A stretch of DNA of 64,000 nucleotides from an uncultured Actinomyces sp. (GCA_938014245.1 CALLSD010000018.1:1-64000), one strand, 5' to 3'; shown: positions 24,637 to 33,938, counted from the first letter of the stretch. Numbers and translations: made by a program. Notes: generated by a model from the letters alone, not told the origin.

Positions 24637-25568
24637 GCACCGCAGTTTCTTCAACCAGCCCAGCCACGGCCTCGTCAAAGTTCGCGAGCTGGCGCAAAGC
24701 TCGCAAGCTTGAGCATCAATCGCGCAATGTCGCATCGCGTCAGCTCAAAGGCTCTCGCCTTGTCCTGCGTTACATCACGCTGGTCGTCGTCGCGATCCTC
24801 ATGGTGGGACCGCTTCTACTTCCTCTCCTCGCGGCATTCAAAGCTCCGGGGGAGTCGGTTTTCGGCCAAGGTGCCACGATCTTCCCGCAGACCTGGTCGC
24901 TTGCAGCCTTCACGACACTGTTTAAGCAAACCGCGATCCTGCGTGCGATTGGGAACTCGGTCATCGTTGCAACGCTGACGGTCATTTCAAATATCATCTT
25001 GTCCTGCTTGGGTGGATACATGCTCTCGCGGCGGGGATGGACCGGTCGCAACATCATGTACTTCGTCGTCCTCTCGGCGATGATCTTCCCCTTCGAATCG
25101 ATCATGCTGTCCTTGTACTCGATGATGGTGTCCATCGGCACGTACAAGACACTGACCAGCGTGTGGATGGTCGCCATGATTGGCCCCTTCCAGATCCTTA
25201 TGATGCGCGCAGCTTTCCTTGGGATCCCCGAAGAAATTGAAGATGCCGCACTGATTGACGGGGCGGGCGAATGGGCGCGTTTTTGGAGAATCTTCCTTCC
25301 TCAGGTTCGCGGAACTCTCACGGTCGTTGGACTGACCTCCTTCATCGGCGCCTGGTCTGATTTCCTCTTCCCGCTCCTCATGCTGGTCGACAACGACAAG
25401 CACACCTTGATGTTGGAACTGACAGCCATTCAAAATTCCGCTCAGGGAACGACTTATCAATTGGTCTTGGCAGGAGCGGTCGTTGCACTGGTTCCTGTTG
25501 TCGTAGTCTTCGCCTTCTCGCAGAAGTACTTCTTCCGTGGAATCGAAGACGGCGGATTGAAGTTCTAG
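24633..25568 (+). CDS. Sugar ABC transporter permease (MalG-like)
   Basis: Second permease (311 aa): long cytoplasmic Ser/Arg-rich N-terminus (~45 residues), then six predicted helices starting at LRYITLVVVAILMVGPLLLPLL, and an EAA loop EDAALIDGAGEWARFWRIFLPQVRG-like. The C-terminus QKYFFRGIEDGGLKF is typical of MalG-type sugar permeases. No ATPase gene is in the cluster, so a shared MsmK/UgpC-type ATPase elsewhere must energise it (inference). Followed by the fucosidase gene. Confidence 0.92.
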   Translation: MSTAVSSTSPATASSKFASWRKARKLEHQSRNVASRQLKGSRLVLRYITLVVVAILMVGPLLLPLLAAFKAPGESVFGQGATIFPQTWSLAAFTTLFKQTAILRAIGNSVIVATLTVISNIILSCLGGYMLSRRGWTGRNIMYFVVLSAMIFPFESIMLSLYSMMVSIGTYKTLTSVWMVAMIGPFQILMMRAAFLGIPEEIEDAALIDGAGEWARFWRIFLPQVRGTLTVVGLTSFIGAWSDFLFPLLMLVDNDKHTLMLELTAIQNSAQGTTYQLVLAGAVVALVPVVVVFAFSQKYFFRGIEDGGLKF

Positions 25569-25588
25569 ACCGATAGAGGCACACACCA

Positions 25589-27022
25589 ATGAGCGACGAA
25601 CTGAGCGAAGATTTTGCTCCCGATGCACTAGAAGCTGCGGGTGCGCTGCGTCGATACCCCGATCCCGGGTACATCTGGCCAACGAACCCGCGCACCGTCG
25701 CAGCGCTTGAGCAGTGGAGGGACCACAAGGTCGGTGTCATCATCCACTGGGGGATCTTCTCTCACATCGGCCAAGATGGCTCCTGGTCCCTGCATCGTCA
25801 GCATTTGGGTGGATTCACTGATCCGCCCGAGGACTGGAAGGGGAGCGACGAGGAATACCACTCGTGGTACTGCGACCAAGCTCGCTCTTTTACGGGGGAT
25901 GACTTCAACGCCGAGGAATGGGCCTGTGCATGCGCCGATGCTGGAATGCGTTACGTCGTTTTTACGACAAAACATCATGACGGTTACGCCATGTACGACA
26001 CAGACTTCTCGAACTTTAAGTCGACCAGCGAAGAATCCGGTCTTGGTCGCGACATCGTCCGTGAAATTTTCGATGCTTTCCGTGCTCATGATATGGAAAC
26101 GGGTGTCTATTTCTCCAAGGCCGATTGGAACCACCCGGGGTACTGGGATCGCGCTCGCGCCATCACTGATCGCTACCACAACTTCGATATCGAAAAACAC
26201 CGCGCAAAGTGGGATTCCTTCGTTCGCTACACCCACAATCAAATCGACGAGCTCTTGCGCAATTATGGGCGCATCAACGTGCTATGGCTCGATGCCGGCT
26301 GGGTTCGCGAACCAGATGAACCGATTGATATCGATGAGATCGCTGAGAATGCACGCCGTCTCCAGCCCGATATCTTGGTCGTTGACCGAGAAGTCCATGG
26401 GGTGAACGAAAACTACCGAACCCCCGAGCAGGAAATTCCGGACGATATTCGACGCTACCCCTGGGAATCATGCATCACCATGACTCGCGGTTGGTGCTCG
26501 ATGCGTCCCGAAGAACCGATCAAGCCCATGCGTCATATCATCTCCAACCTCTTGGCGATCGTGTCGCGAGGCGGAAACTATCTCATTGGGATCGGTCCTG
26601 ACGCTCGCGGAAGGATGTCCTCGTGGATTTCGAGAGGCCTCGGAGAGCTCGGCGATTTCTTGCGTATCAACGGCGAAGGGATCTACGCAACCCGTCCGTG
26701 GACACCGATCACCTCGGTACGCGCGCAAGAGGGCTGGTCTTGGTACGCGACCCACCCAAAGGACAGTGAGGCTCGCGTCTTCCTTTTCGGGATGCCCCCG
26801 GCACCATCTGGCGCCGAGGCCGCGGAACCCTCGCTTGAGGACGCAACCTTCGCGCCCGTCGGTCTTGCATCGACGTGGCTCGAGGTCCCTGGGAAGGTGC
26901 GCAGTGCCCGGATCCTTGGAAGCGAGGAAAAGGTCATCGTCGAAGCGCGTGAAGGCGCATCACGCCTCGTGATTCCGCAGACCGATCTGCGCTATGCGCT
27001 GGGAGTGGAACTCATCTTCTAA
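25589..27022 (+). CDS. Glycoside hydrolase family 29 alpha-L-fucosidase
   Basis: GH29 enzyme (477 aa) releasing alpha-linked L-fucose. Hallmarks: GVIIHWGIFSH near residue 50, TKHHDGYAMYDT (H129, H130) in the barrel, and the putative nucleophile Asp235 in VLWLDAGW; the C-terminal ~110 residues form a beta-sandwich. No signal peptide, so it acts on imported oligosaccharide. It lies last in the importer operon. GH29 subfamily (A or B) cannot be settled by eye. The last 11 bases overlap the convergent coaA. Confidence 0.9.
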   Translation: MSDELSEDFAPDALEAAGALRRYPDPGYIWPTNPRTVAALEQWRDHKVGVIIHWGIFSHIGQDGSWSLHRQHLGGFTDPPEDWKGSDEEYHSWYCDQARSFTGDDFNAEEWACACADAGMRYVVFTTKHHDGYAMYDTDFSNFKSTSEESGLGRDIVREIFDAFRAHDMETGVYFSKADWNHPGYWDRARAITDRYHNFDIEKHRAKWDSFVRYTHNQIDELLRNYGRINVLWLDAGWVREPDEPIDIDEIAENARRLQPDILVVDREVHGVNENYRTPEQEIPDDIRRYPWESCITMTRGWCSMRPEEPIKPMRHIISNLLAIVSRGGNYLIGIGPDARGRMSSWISRGLGELGDFLRINGEGIYATRPWTPITSVRAQEGWSWYATHPKDSEARVFLFGMPPAPSGAEAAEPSLEDATFAPVGLASTWLEVPGKVRSARILGSEEKVIVEAREGASRLVIPQTDLRYALGVELIF

Positions 27023-27971
27023 GCCGCAGTGACTCGACACGGTGATCCGCGCCCTTGGTGAAAATCATCGTTGCGCGCTCGCGGGTTGGGGCAATGTTCT
27101 CCAAGAGGTTTGGGAGGTTGATTTCCTCCCAAATCGAGCGAGCAGTGGCCTCGGCCTGAGCGTCCGTTAAGGAAGCGTAGGTGCGGAAGAAGGAATCCTC
27201 ACGGGTGAACGCGGTCTGACGCAGGGTGAGGAAGCGATCAACGTACCACTGCTGGATGTGCTCGGCGTCGGCGTCCACGTAGATGCTGAAGTCAAAAAAG
27301 TCCGAGACCGCGATCGGCATGACTCCTGGTCCCCACTTGGGAGGTTGGAGGACATTGAGTCCTTCAACGATGAGAATATCCGGGCAGTCTACGACGACGC
27401 TCTCTCCTTCGACGATGTCGTAAACGACATGTGAATAGACGGGAGCCTGAACATTGCGCATCCCCGACTTCACCGCCGAGAGGAAAGAAATGAGCGCTGG
27501 GCGGTCGTAGGACTCGGGAAAACCTTTTCGCCCAAGCAAGCCTTTGGAACGGAGAACCGCATTGGGGAAAAGGAAACCATCTGTCGTGATCAGATCAACT
27601 CGCGGGGTCTTTTCCCATCGGGACAAGAGGAAACGTAAGAGGCGGGCGACAGTAGATTTTCCAACGGCAACCGAGCCGCCGATTCCGATAATGAAGGGGA
27701 CAGGAGCTTGGTGAGAGCGCGTGAGGAAATGAGAGCGTTCGTGCTCAACGCGCCGGTGTCCTTCCACGTAGAGCTGCAACAGTGCGGTCAATGGGCGGTA
27801 GATCGCATCGACCTCGGCAATATCGATGGGGTCGCCAAGGGATGCTAAACGCGAAAGGTCAGTGTGTGTGAGTGGTAGGGGAGATCTGTCGGCGAGTCGA
27901 TCCCACTGGTCGCGGGAGAAAAAGTCGAAGGGAGATTCTTCGGTGTTGTTGATTTCACTCACGGTCTTCAT
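27012..27971 (-). CDS. coaA: Type I pantothenate kinase
   Basis: CoaA (319 aa from this start) phosphorylates pantothenate, the first step of coenzyme A synthesis. The Walker A GSVAVGKST, the LITTDGFLFPNAVL region, GFPESYDRPAL and the C-terminal HRVESLRLRR match actinobacterial CoaA closely. An in-frame GTG nine codons upstream (27998) is possible; no good Shine-Dalgarno distinguishes the two. Convergent with the fucosidase, divergent from the sugar transporter. Confidence 0.95.
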   Translation of the reverse strand: MKTVSEINNTEESPFDFFSRDQWDRLADRSPLPLTHTDLSRLASLGDPIDIAEVDAIYRPLTALLQLYVEGHRRVEHERSHFLTRSHQAPVPFIIGIGGSVAVGKSTVARLLRFLLSRWEKTPRVDLITTDGFLFPNAVLRSKGLLGRKGFPESYDRPALISFLSAVKSGMRNVQAPVYSHVVYDIVEGESVVVDCPDILIVEGLNVLQPPKWGPGVMPIAVSDFFDFSIYVDADAEHIQQWYVDRFLTLRQTAFTREDSFFRTYASLTDAQAEATARSIWEEINLPNLLENIAPTRERATMIFTKGADHRVESLRLRR

Positions 27972-28062
27972 TGTCGCAATTTGCTGTGCGACGCACACGA
28001 TTTAGGGCTAGTTGTGCGCCAAATTGTTATCTATCGCGCAGCCCAGATAGGGATCTCGCCCC

Positions 28063-28090
28063 TTGTGTTTACTTGATTGTCCACTAGCCT
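28063..28090 (+). promoter_or_regulatory. Candidate promoter of the GRP-type sugar transporter
   Basis: TTGTGT (28063-28068), 16-base spacer, TAGCCT (28085-28090), in the divergent gap between coaA and the transporter. Confidence 0.45.
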
Positions 28091-28143
28091 GAAAACATCA
28101 TTCCTTGGTTGCACCAATTGACGCACCAGAAAGTGGGTATGTC

Positions 28144-29037
28144 GTGATCGACTACTTCGTCGCTTTGCTCCCGGCTCTTTTCCTTGGCTTTATGTCCATC
28201 GTCCTTGTTGCTCAAGGCGGCGATGATCGGCAAAAGACCCTGGGAACTTTGGGAGGTGCCTTCCTCTTCTCAGCGCTGGCAACCCCTTTCATTGATGTTC
28301 ATTGGACAACCAAGACCCTGCTCATTTCCTTCCTTTCAGGCTTGATCCTTGGATTTGGGCAGTATCTCCAAATTCTCTGCCTGAAGGTGCTCGGTGTTTC
28401 GCGCACCATGCCGCTGACAACTGCGGGGCAGATTATCTTCATGTGCCTGGGCGGGATCATTCTCTTCGGTGAGATGAACCATGGCCTTGCACTTGTCTTT
28501 GCACTGAGCTCTATCGCGCTTCTCACCCTGGGCGTGGTCTTCATCTCCAAGACTGAAAAGACAGAGGAAGCTGCCGACGAAAACGTTGATTGGAAGCGCG
28601 GGACAATTCTTCTGGTGATCTCGACCTCCTGCCTTGTCGCCTACCTGCTGATTGTTCAAGGCTTTGGTTTGGATGGACGCTCCGTGATCCTTCCCCAATC
28701 GGTCGGTTACTTCCTTGTCGGCCTCATCGCAACGATCCCTGCGCTTTCGCCTCAACTGGGCAAGGAAGACAATCGCTGGAGCCTGCTCACTCTTCGCCAA
28801 TTGATCCCCGGCATGATGTGGGGAGCCGCGATTTTGCTAACCCAGGTTTCCTCCTCACTTCTTGGCGTCGCAGTTGCTTTCCCTCTGTCGCAGATGGGCG
28901 TCATTATTCAGACTTTCGGCGGAATTTTGATTCTCCACGAGACGCGCACGCGTCGTGAGATGCGCTGGACCATCATTGGTGTTGTCATCATGGTGATCGG
29001 CGTCATCATGGTGGGGGTTGCTCGTTCCTTCAGCTGA
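28144..29037 (+). CDS. GRP-family sugar transporter (GlcU/RbsU-like)
   Basis: Ten-helix membrane protein (297 aa from GTG 28144) of the glucose/ribose porter family, secondary sugar uptake proteins of Gram-positives. The start IDYFVALLPALFLGF is the typical family beginning. Later segments such as GQYLQILCLKVLGVSRTMPLTT and HETRTRREM-containing loops fit. An in-frame TTG at 28105 would add 13 polar residues and lacks a Shine-Dalgarno, whereas AGAAAG lies before the GTG. The substrate is not deducible. Confidence 0.82.
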   Translation: MIDYFVALLPALFLGFMSIVLVAQGGDDRQKTLGTLGGAFLFSALATPFIDVHWTTKTLLISFLSGLILGFGQYLQILCLKVLGVSRTMPLTTAGQIIFMCLGGIILFGEMNHGLALVFALSSIALLTLGVVFISKTEKTEEAADENVDWKRGTILLVISTSCLVAYLLIVQGFGLDGRSVILPQSVGYFLVGLIATIPALSPQLGKEDNRWSLLTLRQLIPGMMWGAAILLTQVSSSLLGVAVAFPLSQMGVIIQTFGGILILHETRTRREMRWTIIGVVIMVIGVIMVGVARSFS

Positions 29038-29067
29038 GGTTGGCGCCGGGCGTGAAAGAATACGTTC

Positions 29068-29988
29068 ATGACACCGGACACTCTTCCTTTCGCTCAAGAA
29101 CAAGCACGCGCCTACTTTCGTACTCCTGGCCCCAGCGACGATAAGTATCGCCGAGGCGTTGTCGGAGTAGTCGCGGGCTCTGATACCTATCCCGGGGCCG
29201 GGCTTCTTGCTTCTTTCGCCGCTGCGCAGACCGGTGTGGGGATGGTGCGTTTGAACGCCCCGCGCAGGGTAGAAGACCTGGTGCTGGCGCATGTTCCCGG
29301 TGTCGTCACAGTCGGTGGAAGGATTCAAGCGGGCCTCGTCGGTCCTGGTTGCGATACTGACAGGCGTGAGGACTGCGTGGAACTCGCTCGTTTTTGTATC
29401 GATTCCAAGCTCCCACTGGTGATCGATGCCGGTGCACTCGACGAGGTCGCAGGCCTCGTTGCTTATGGGAAGGAACGCGGTCGAAGCTTGTCGCGCACAA
29501 TCCTCACCCCGCACCACGGCGAGGCCGCGCGCTTGCTTTCCCAACTTGGGGAAGAGACGACGCGCGCGAAGATCGATGCCGATCCTCTTGGAGCGGCACG
29601 AGCGCTGGTGGAACTAACGGACGCGGTTGTTGTTCTTAAGAGTGCGCGCACACTGTGTGTTTATGGCCAGTACAGCCAGGGGCAACGCCGCATCACCGCC
29701 GTCGAAATCCCCCTGGAAACTCCGTGGGCAGGAGTCGCCGGAAGCGGAGACGTGCTCGCCGGGGTTGTCGCGGGAACCTTGGCCGCGCACCAAGCCCGCG
29801 TGGAACGCCGCCGTCCGGGTACGACCATTTCCGAGGTCGAGTGTGGCGAGTGTGCGGGAGCGGGAGTCTGGGTTCATTCGCGGGCAGGGGCGAAGGCCAG
29901 CATGGGTGAGGACGCGTGTTTCCGTCCCATTCAAGCCATCGATATTGCCCGCAAAGTTCCAGATATCGTAGGGCCGCTGTGTTCCTGA
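29068..29988 (+). CDS. nnrD: ADP-dependent NAD(P)H-hydrate dehydratase
   Basis: NnrD (306 aa) repairs hydrated NAD(P)H using ADP or ATP; ribokinase-like fold. Motifs: KYRRGVVGVVAGSDTYPGAG, the LVIDAGALDEV strand, LTPHHGEAARLL and the catalytic GVAGSGDVLAGVVAG. The epimerase domain (NnrE) that is often fused is absent here. It lies just upstream of alr, a recurrent actinobacterial neighbourhood. Confidence 0.93.
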   Translation: MTPDTLPFAQEQARAYFRTPGPSDDKYRRGVVGVVAGSDTYPGAGLLASFAAAQTGVGMVRLNAPRRVEDLVLAHVPGVVTVGGRIQAGLVGPGCDTDRREDCVELARFCIDSKLPLVIDAGALDEVAGLVAYGKERGRSLSRTILTPHHGEAARLLSQLGEETTRAKIDADPLGAARALVELTDAVVVLKSARTLCVYGQYSQGQRRITAVEIPLETPWAGVAGSGDVLAGVVAGTLAAHQARVERRRPGTTISEVECGECAGAGVWVHSRAGAKASMGEDACFRPIQAIDIARKVPDIVGPLCS

Positions 29989-30013
29989 TAGACGAGGGTG
30001 CGATACTGGGGGA

Positions 30014-31255
30014 GTGGAACTTTCCGAAGTTGGACGAGGCTATCCGTCTGTAGCCTCAGTAAATCTCTCCGCTATTGCGCGAAACTTAGCTGTCTTGCGT
30101 GCCGCTTCGCCGACGACTATTCAGATGGCAATCGTTAAAGCTAATGCCTATGGTCACGGCCTGATTCCCGTCTCTCTTGCTTCGTTGAAGGCGGGAGCGC
30201 AGTGGTTGGGTGTTGCACAGCTGGCCGAGGCGCTGGAACTTCGTGCAGGTCTTGACGAGGCCGGTATTGCGCGCAAGGACGCACCGATTTTTGCCTGGAT
30301 TTCTGCGACGGGCGCCGACTTTACCGCGGCAATCGAAGCGGATATTGACCTGTCAGTCTCGTGGACGTGGGTGCTCGATGAGATATGCGCGGCCGCACGG
30401 GCGATGTGCAGGCCCGCCCGAGTGCATGTCAAGATCGATACAGGAATGTCGCGTGCAGGTTCGACTCTTGCTGACCTTCCCGAATTAGCGCAGGCTCTTC
30501 GCGAAGCGCAGGATCAGGGACTCATTGAAGTCGTGGGTGCTTGGAGCCACATGTCGCGTGCCGATGACCCCAGCCCCTCGGGTGAAGAATCAACGCGCTC
30601 TCATGTCAAGATCTTTGAAGAAGGACTGCGAATTCTTGCCCAGGCAGGTGTGCGTCCGCAAATCCGCCACCTTGCCGCGACCTCGGGAATCTTATGGCAT
30701 CCCGAGACCCACTACGACATGGTCCGGGCGGGAATCGGGATGTACGGTCTCTCTCCTGACCCATCCGTCAAAAGCGCACGTCAACTGGGCGTCGAGGCCG
30801 CAATGACGCTCAGTGCACCACTGACCTCAGTGAAGGTGATCGAGGAAGGAACCCCGGCCTCGTACGGAGGAACCTGGCAGGCGCCGACGCGCAGGTGGAT
30901 CGGGCTGGTGCCGCTGGGCTACGGTGATGGGATTTTGCGGGCATCGTCAAACGGGGCACCGGTCGTCGTCGAAACTGAGCGGGGATTATTCCCAACGCAG
31001 ATCGTCGGGCGAGTGTGTATGGACCAATTCATGATTGACCTTGGTCCAGCCGAAGGCGAGGCGGGGACGCCGACCTCGGCCAGCGGGCGCCCGCCTGCCC
31101 ACGTGGGCGACCGAGCATTTCTTTTCGGCGATCCCGAAAAGGGATGCCCATCGGCTGACAAGTGGGCGCTTCACGCGGGAACCATCAACTACGAGATTGT
31201 TACGCGTTTAGGTGAGCGCATCCCCCGCAACTATCAGTACGAAGAGGAACGATGA
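30014..31255 (+). CDS. alr: Alanine racemase
   Basis: Alr (413 aa) makes D-alanine for peptidoglycan. The PLP lysine is in IVKANAYGHG near residue 44, RAGIGMYGLSP and the C-terminal domain VCMDQFMIDLG are present. A ~20-residue Gly/Pro/Ser-rich insertion follows that last motif. The start is GTG with GGGGGA upstream. It overlaps tsaE by four bases, so alr-tsaE-tsaB-rimI is one operon. Confidence 0.96.
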   Translation: MELSEVGRGYPSVASVNLSAIARNLAVLRAASPTTIQMAIVKANAYGHGLIPVSLASLKAGAQWLGVAQLAEALELRAGLDEAGIARKDAPIFAWISATGADFTAAIEADIDLSVSWTWVLDEICAAARAMCRPARVHVKIDTGMSRAGSTLADLPELAQALREAQDQGLIEVVGAWSHMSRADDPSPSGEESTRSHVKIFEEGLRILAQAGVRPQIRHLAATSGILWHPETHYDMVRAGIGMYGLSPDPSVKSARQLGVEAAMTLSAPLTSVKVIEEGTPASYGGTWQAPTRRWIGLVPLGYGDGILRASSNGAPVVVETERGLFPTQIVGRVCMDQFMIDLGPAEGEAGTPTSASGRPPAHVGDRAFLFGDPEKGCPSADKWALHAGTINYEIVTRLGERIPRNYQYEEER

Positions 31256-31806
31256 CCGAGAACAGCACTATCCACTTCAGCTATCGCGTGAGTGATGCTG
31301 ACCAGACTCGCCACTTGGGTGAAGAACTTGCGCATCACCTGCGCGCCGGAGATCTCATCATGCTCCGAGGCGGCTTGGGAGCAGGAAAAACGACTCTGAC
31401 GCAGGGGATTGGGCGTGGGCTCGGCGTACGCGGAACCGTCGCCTCGCCGACCTTCATCGTTGCGCGCGTCCACCCCTCACTGGTCGGCGGTCCGGATCTG
31501 ATCCACGCCGATGCCTACAGGATCCGCGACCTGGACGATCTTGAAACGCTGGACTTGGACTCGACCATCGACCAGGCGGTCACGGTCGTTGAATGGGGCG
31601 AAGGCAAGACGGAGGCGATGAGTGATTCCCGCCTCGAGATCGAGGTGCGCCGTGAAGAAGGCGGCGAGGCCTCACTAGACGGTGGCGTCGTTGACCTGGA
31701 AAACATGGATGATGGGCAGCGAATTATTACATTTACTCCCTATTCGAGCCGCTGGGATGGGGTTTTCGACGAGCTTGCTCCTGAGCTGAAAACCAGCGTG
31801 GAATAG
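31252..31806 (+). CDS. tsaE: tRNA threonylcarbamoyladenosine biosynthesis ATPase TsaE
   Basis: TsaE (184 aa) is the ATPase partner of TsaB-TsaD in t6A37 tRNA modification. The Walker A GGLGAGKTTLTQG lies near residue 40, with VASPTFIV and the Walker B-like DAYRI segments following, and VEWGEG near residue 110. The C-terminal ~40 residues are a poorly conserved acidic extension. Coupled to alr by overlap and to tsaB by nine bases. Confidence 0.95.
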   Translation: MTENSTIHFSYRVSDADQTRHLGEELAHHLRAGDLIMLRGGLGAGKTTLTQGIGRGLGVRGTVASPTFIVARVHPSLVGGPDLIHADAYRIRDLDDLETLDLDSTIDQAVTVVEWGEGKTEAMSDSRLEIEVRREEGGEASLDGGVVDLENMDDGQRIITFTPYSSRWDGVFDELAPELKTSVE

Positions 31807-31815
31807 GATCGACTT

Positions 31816-32511
31816 ATGACCGAATTGTGTATTGATACCTCCGGGGCAACCGCTGTCTCCATCGTTCGCGATGGGCAAGTGATCGGTGCTTCTCGTAATG
31901 AGTCAGGACGCCACCACGCCGAGTCCATCACCCCCTGCGTGCTGGAGGCCCTCGAGGACGCTGGACTTCCCGCTGACGCCTCGCACGCGGGATTAGACGC
32001 CGTCTGCGTAGGAACGGGACCGGCTCCCTTCACAGGTTTGCGTGCAGGCCTGGTGTCGGCGCGGGTCTTTGCCAAAGCTGCTGGCATTCCTGTGTACGGG
32101 GTCTGCAGTCTCGATGCTATTGCGCGACTTGCTCTTGATCATCTCTCGCCCGATACCCATGTCTACGCCCTCACCGACGCTAGGCGAAAGGAATTGTATT
32201 GGGGTCATTTCGTGGCTGAAGGTCCCGATGACGTGCGTCTCATCGGCCAGCTCGAAGTCGGATTTGCACGCGCTCTCGGGGGAGCTCTTCGCGAGCAATC
32301 CGGGCTTTTAGTCTCGGATGCTCCCATTCCTTCTCACAGTGCCGATGTTTTGGCTGGTGCTGAGATGGGACCGGTGCTCCCGCTCGATCCCGCGGTAATG
32401 GTTCGTATTGTTCGCGCTCGCTTGGCTCGCGGGGAGGAAGAGCGTTTAGGAACCGAACCCCTTTACCTGCGTCGTCCCGATATTCACGGCCAGGCCCCGG
32501 AGCGCATGTGA
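31816..32511 (+). CDS. tsaB: tRNA t6A biosynthesis scaffold protein TsaB
   Basis: TsaB (231 aa), an ASKHA-fold paralogue of TsaD that dimerises with it. The N-terminal LCIDTSGATAVSIVRDG, the RHHAESITP segment and VGTGPAPFTGLRAGLVSARVFA are diagnostic. It lacks the metal-binding HxxxH of TsaD, as expected. The stop overlaps the rimI start by four bases. Confidence 0.95.
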   Translation: MTELCIDTSGATAVSIVRDGQVIGASRNESGRHHAESITPCVLEALEDAGLPADASHAGLDAVCVGTGPAPFTGLRAGLVSARVFAKAAGIPVYGVCSLDAIARLALDHLSPDTHVYALTDARRKELYWGHFVAEGPDDVRLIGQLEVGFARALGGALREQSGLLVSDAPIPSHSADVLAGAEMGPVLPLDPAVMVRIVRARLARGEEERLGTEPLYLRRPDIHGQAPERM

Positions 32512-33011
32512 CCTCGCTTGAATCTATTGCTCGCGAGAGAGCCGAGGCCTCTGGGGGGCAGCTTCTTGTCCTCGGAATTGAGGACCGGCAGGCTCTTGTC
32601 ACTCTCGAGCAGGAGATTTTTCCCGAAGACCCATGGACTACCGGGATGATCGCTCAAGAGCTGAGCTCGGGTCGCAGCGTGTATTTCGGTGTCTGCGTGA
32701 ATGATGATGCGGTCGCGCCGCCGGTTTTATGCGGGTATGCGGGAATCGCGCTGGGGATCGACGCGGATGTGATGACCATGGGTGTTTTGCCTGATTTCCG
32801 AGGCCGTGGACTGGGTCGCGTTTTGATGGATGCCCTGATCGATGTCGCCCGTCGTTGGGGGAGCGAAAGGGTTTTCCTCGAGGTTCGCGAGTCCAATGCT
32901 GCTGCGATTTCTCTCTATGAGAATTCTGGTTTTGAGGTCGTTGGTCGGACGAAAGGCTACTTCCGCAACCCGCGTGAAGATGCCCTGAATATGCGGCTCA
33001 TTGTCCGATGA
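32508..33011 (+). CDS. rimI: Ribosomal protein S18 alanine N-acetyltransferase RimI
   Basis: GNAT acetyltransferase (167 aa). Acetyl-CoA-binding motif A is VLPDFRGRGLGRVLMDALI and the following VFLEVRESNAAAISLYENSGFEVVGRTKGYF is a strong RimI match. It lies directly after tsaB, the standard order tsaE-tsaB-rimI-tsaD, but here tsaD is displaced by sdhCAB. The acetylation target is S18 by family; other targets cannot be excluded. Confidence 0.92.
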   Translation: MTSLESIARERAEASGGQLLVLGIEDRQALVTLEQEIFPEDPWTTGMIAQELSSGRSVYFGVCVNDDAVAPPVLCGYAGIALGIDADVMTMGVLPDFRGRGLGRVLMDALIDVARRWGSERVFLEVRESNAAAISLYENSGFEVVGRTKGYFRNPREDALNMRLIVR

Positions 33012-33209
33012 ATAAAATACGAAAAAGGATGTTGCCTTAATGGCGGGATTTTAGGGTGATTTTGTCGAATTTGTGACGAGTCTTTTTCCTGACTAATTCG
33101 TGCGCTTTGTCCCTCAAAACCTCAGGTTTTCCGGAATACTTCGTTGACGCGAGAGGCGGTTTTTTCCTAAGAGGGCCGCCGGTCCCATCGAAGTGACGCT
33201 TCCTCAGCA

Positions 33210-33215
33210 TAGGCT
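33210..33215 (+). promoter_or_regulatory. -10 element for leaderless sdhC
   Basis: TAGGCT, six bases (TATCTC), then the sdhC ATG at 33222. No Shine-Dalgarno lies before sdhC. The geometry predicts a transcript starting at the start codon. The 210-base gap upstream also contains TTGACG (33144-33149), too distant to pair with it. Confidence 0.5.
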
Positions 33216-33221
33216 TATCTC

Positions 33222-33923
33222 ATGGCCTCACAAACAGTCGCAACAAAGAAGCGTCGCGCATGGACCACGACGGTTTTCGTCAAACAGCTGATGGCGATTT
33301 CCGGCATTGTGTTCGTGCTCTTCCTGCTCTTCCATTCCTATGGCAATCTCAAGATGTTCTTGGGACAAGACGCCTACGACCACTACGCACACTGGCTGAA
33401 AGAAGAAGCCTTTGTGCCGATCTTCCCCCACGGCGGATTCATCTGGGTGTTCCGCGGTGCAATGGTCCTGATGCTGGTCATCCACATCTGGGCAGCTGCC
33501 GTGACCTGGAAGCGTTCGCGCCGTGCACGTCGCAGTGCATACGTCGTTAAGCGCAGTGCGGCAGATGCTTACGCCGCACGCACAATGCGCATGACCGGCG
33601 TCCTGCTCTTCTTCCTCATTGTCTTCCACATCCTGCACTTCACGACGGGAACGGTCCGCACCGGTTTTGCTGCAGACTCCACTCCTTACGAGCGCATGGT
33701 TGCAACCTTCCACAGCCCGCTGATGGTTGTTGTCTACCTGATCTTCGTCGGTCTTGCAGCGCTTCACGTCTCCCACGGCTTCTGGTCGGCATTCCAGTCG
33801 CTGGGATGGGTCCGCGGTGGAACTCGTAAGTTCATGGAGATCGTTTCCGGCTTGGTCGGAGCCCTGATCTTCCTGATGTTCGCGCTTCCTCCTCTGGCGA
33901 TCGTTGCCGGTTACATCTCCTGA
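33222..33923 (+). CDS. sdhC: Succinate dehydrogenase cytochrome b subunit
   Basis: Membrane anchor (233 aa) with five predicted helices, starting VKQLMAISGIVFVLFLLFHSYGNLKMFLG; conserved membrane histidines (in LFHSYGNL, MLVIHIWAA, VFHILHF and AALHVSHGFWSAFQSLG) are likely haem b ligands. It is the single-anchor, diheme type found in Corynebacterium and Bacteroidetes. It passes electrons between menaquinone and SdhAB. First gene of sdhCAB. Confidence 0.93.
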   Translation: MASQTVATKKRRAWTTTVFVKQLMAISGIVFVLFLLFHSYGNLKMFLGQDAYDHYAHWLKEEAFVPIFPHGGFIWVFRGAMVLMLVIHIWAAAVTWKRSRRARRSAYVVKRSAADAYAARTMRMTGVLLFFLIVFHILHFTTGTVRTGFAADSTPYERMVATFHSPLMVVVYLIFVGLAALHVSHGFWSAFQSLGWVRGGTRKFMEIVSGLVGALIFLMFALPPLAIVAGYIS

Positions 33924-33938
33924 CAAGGACATTGAGAC

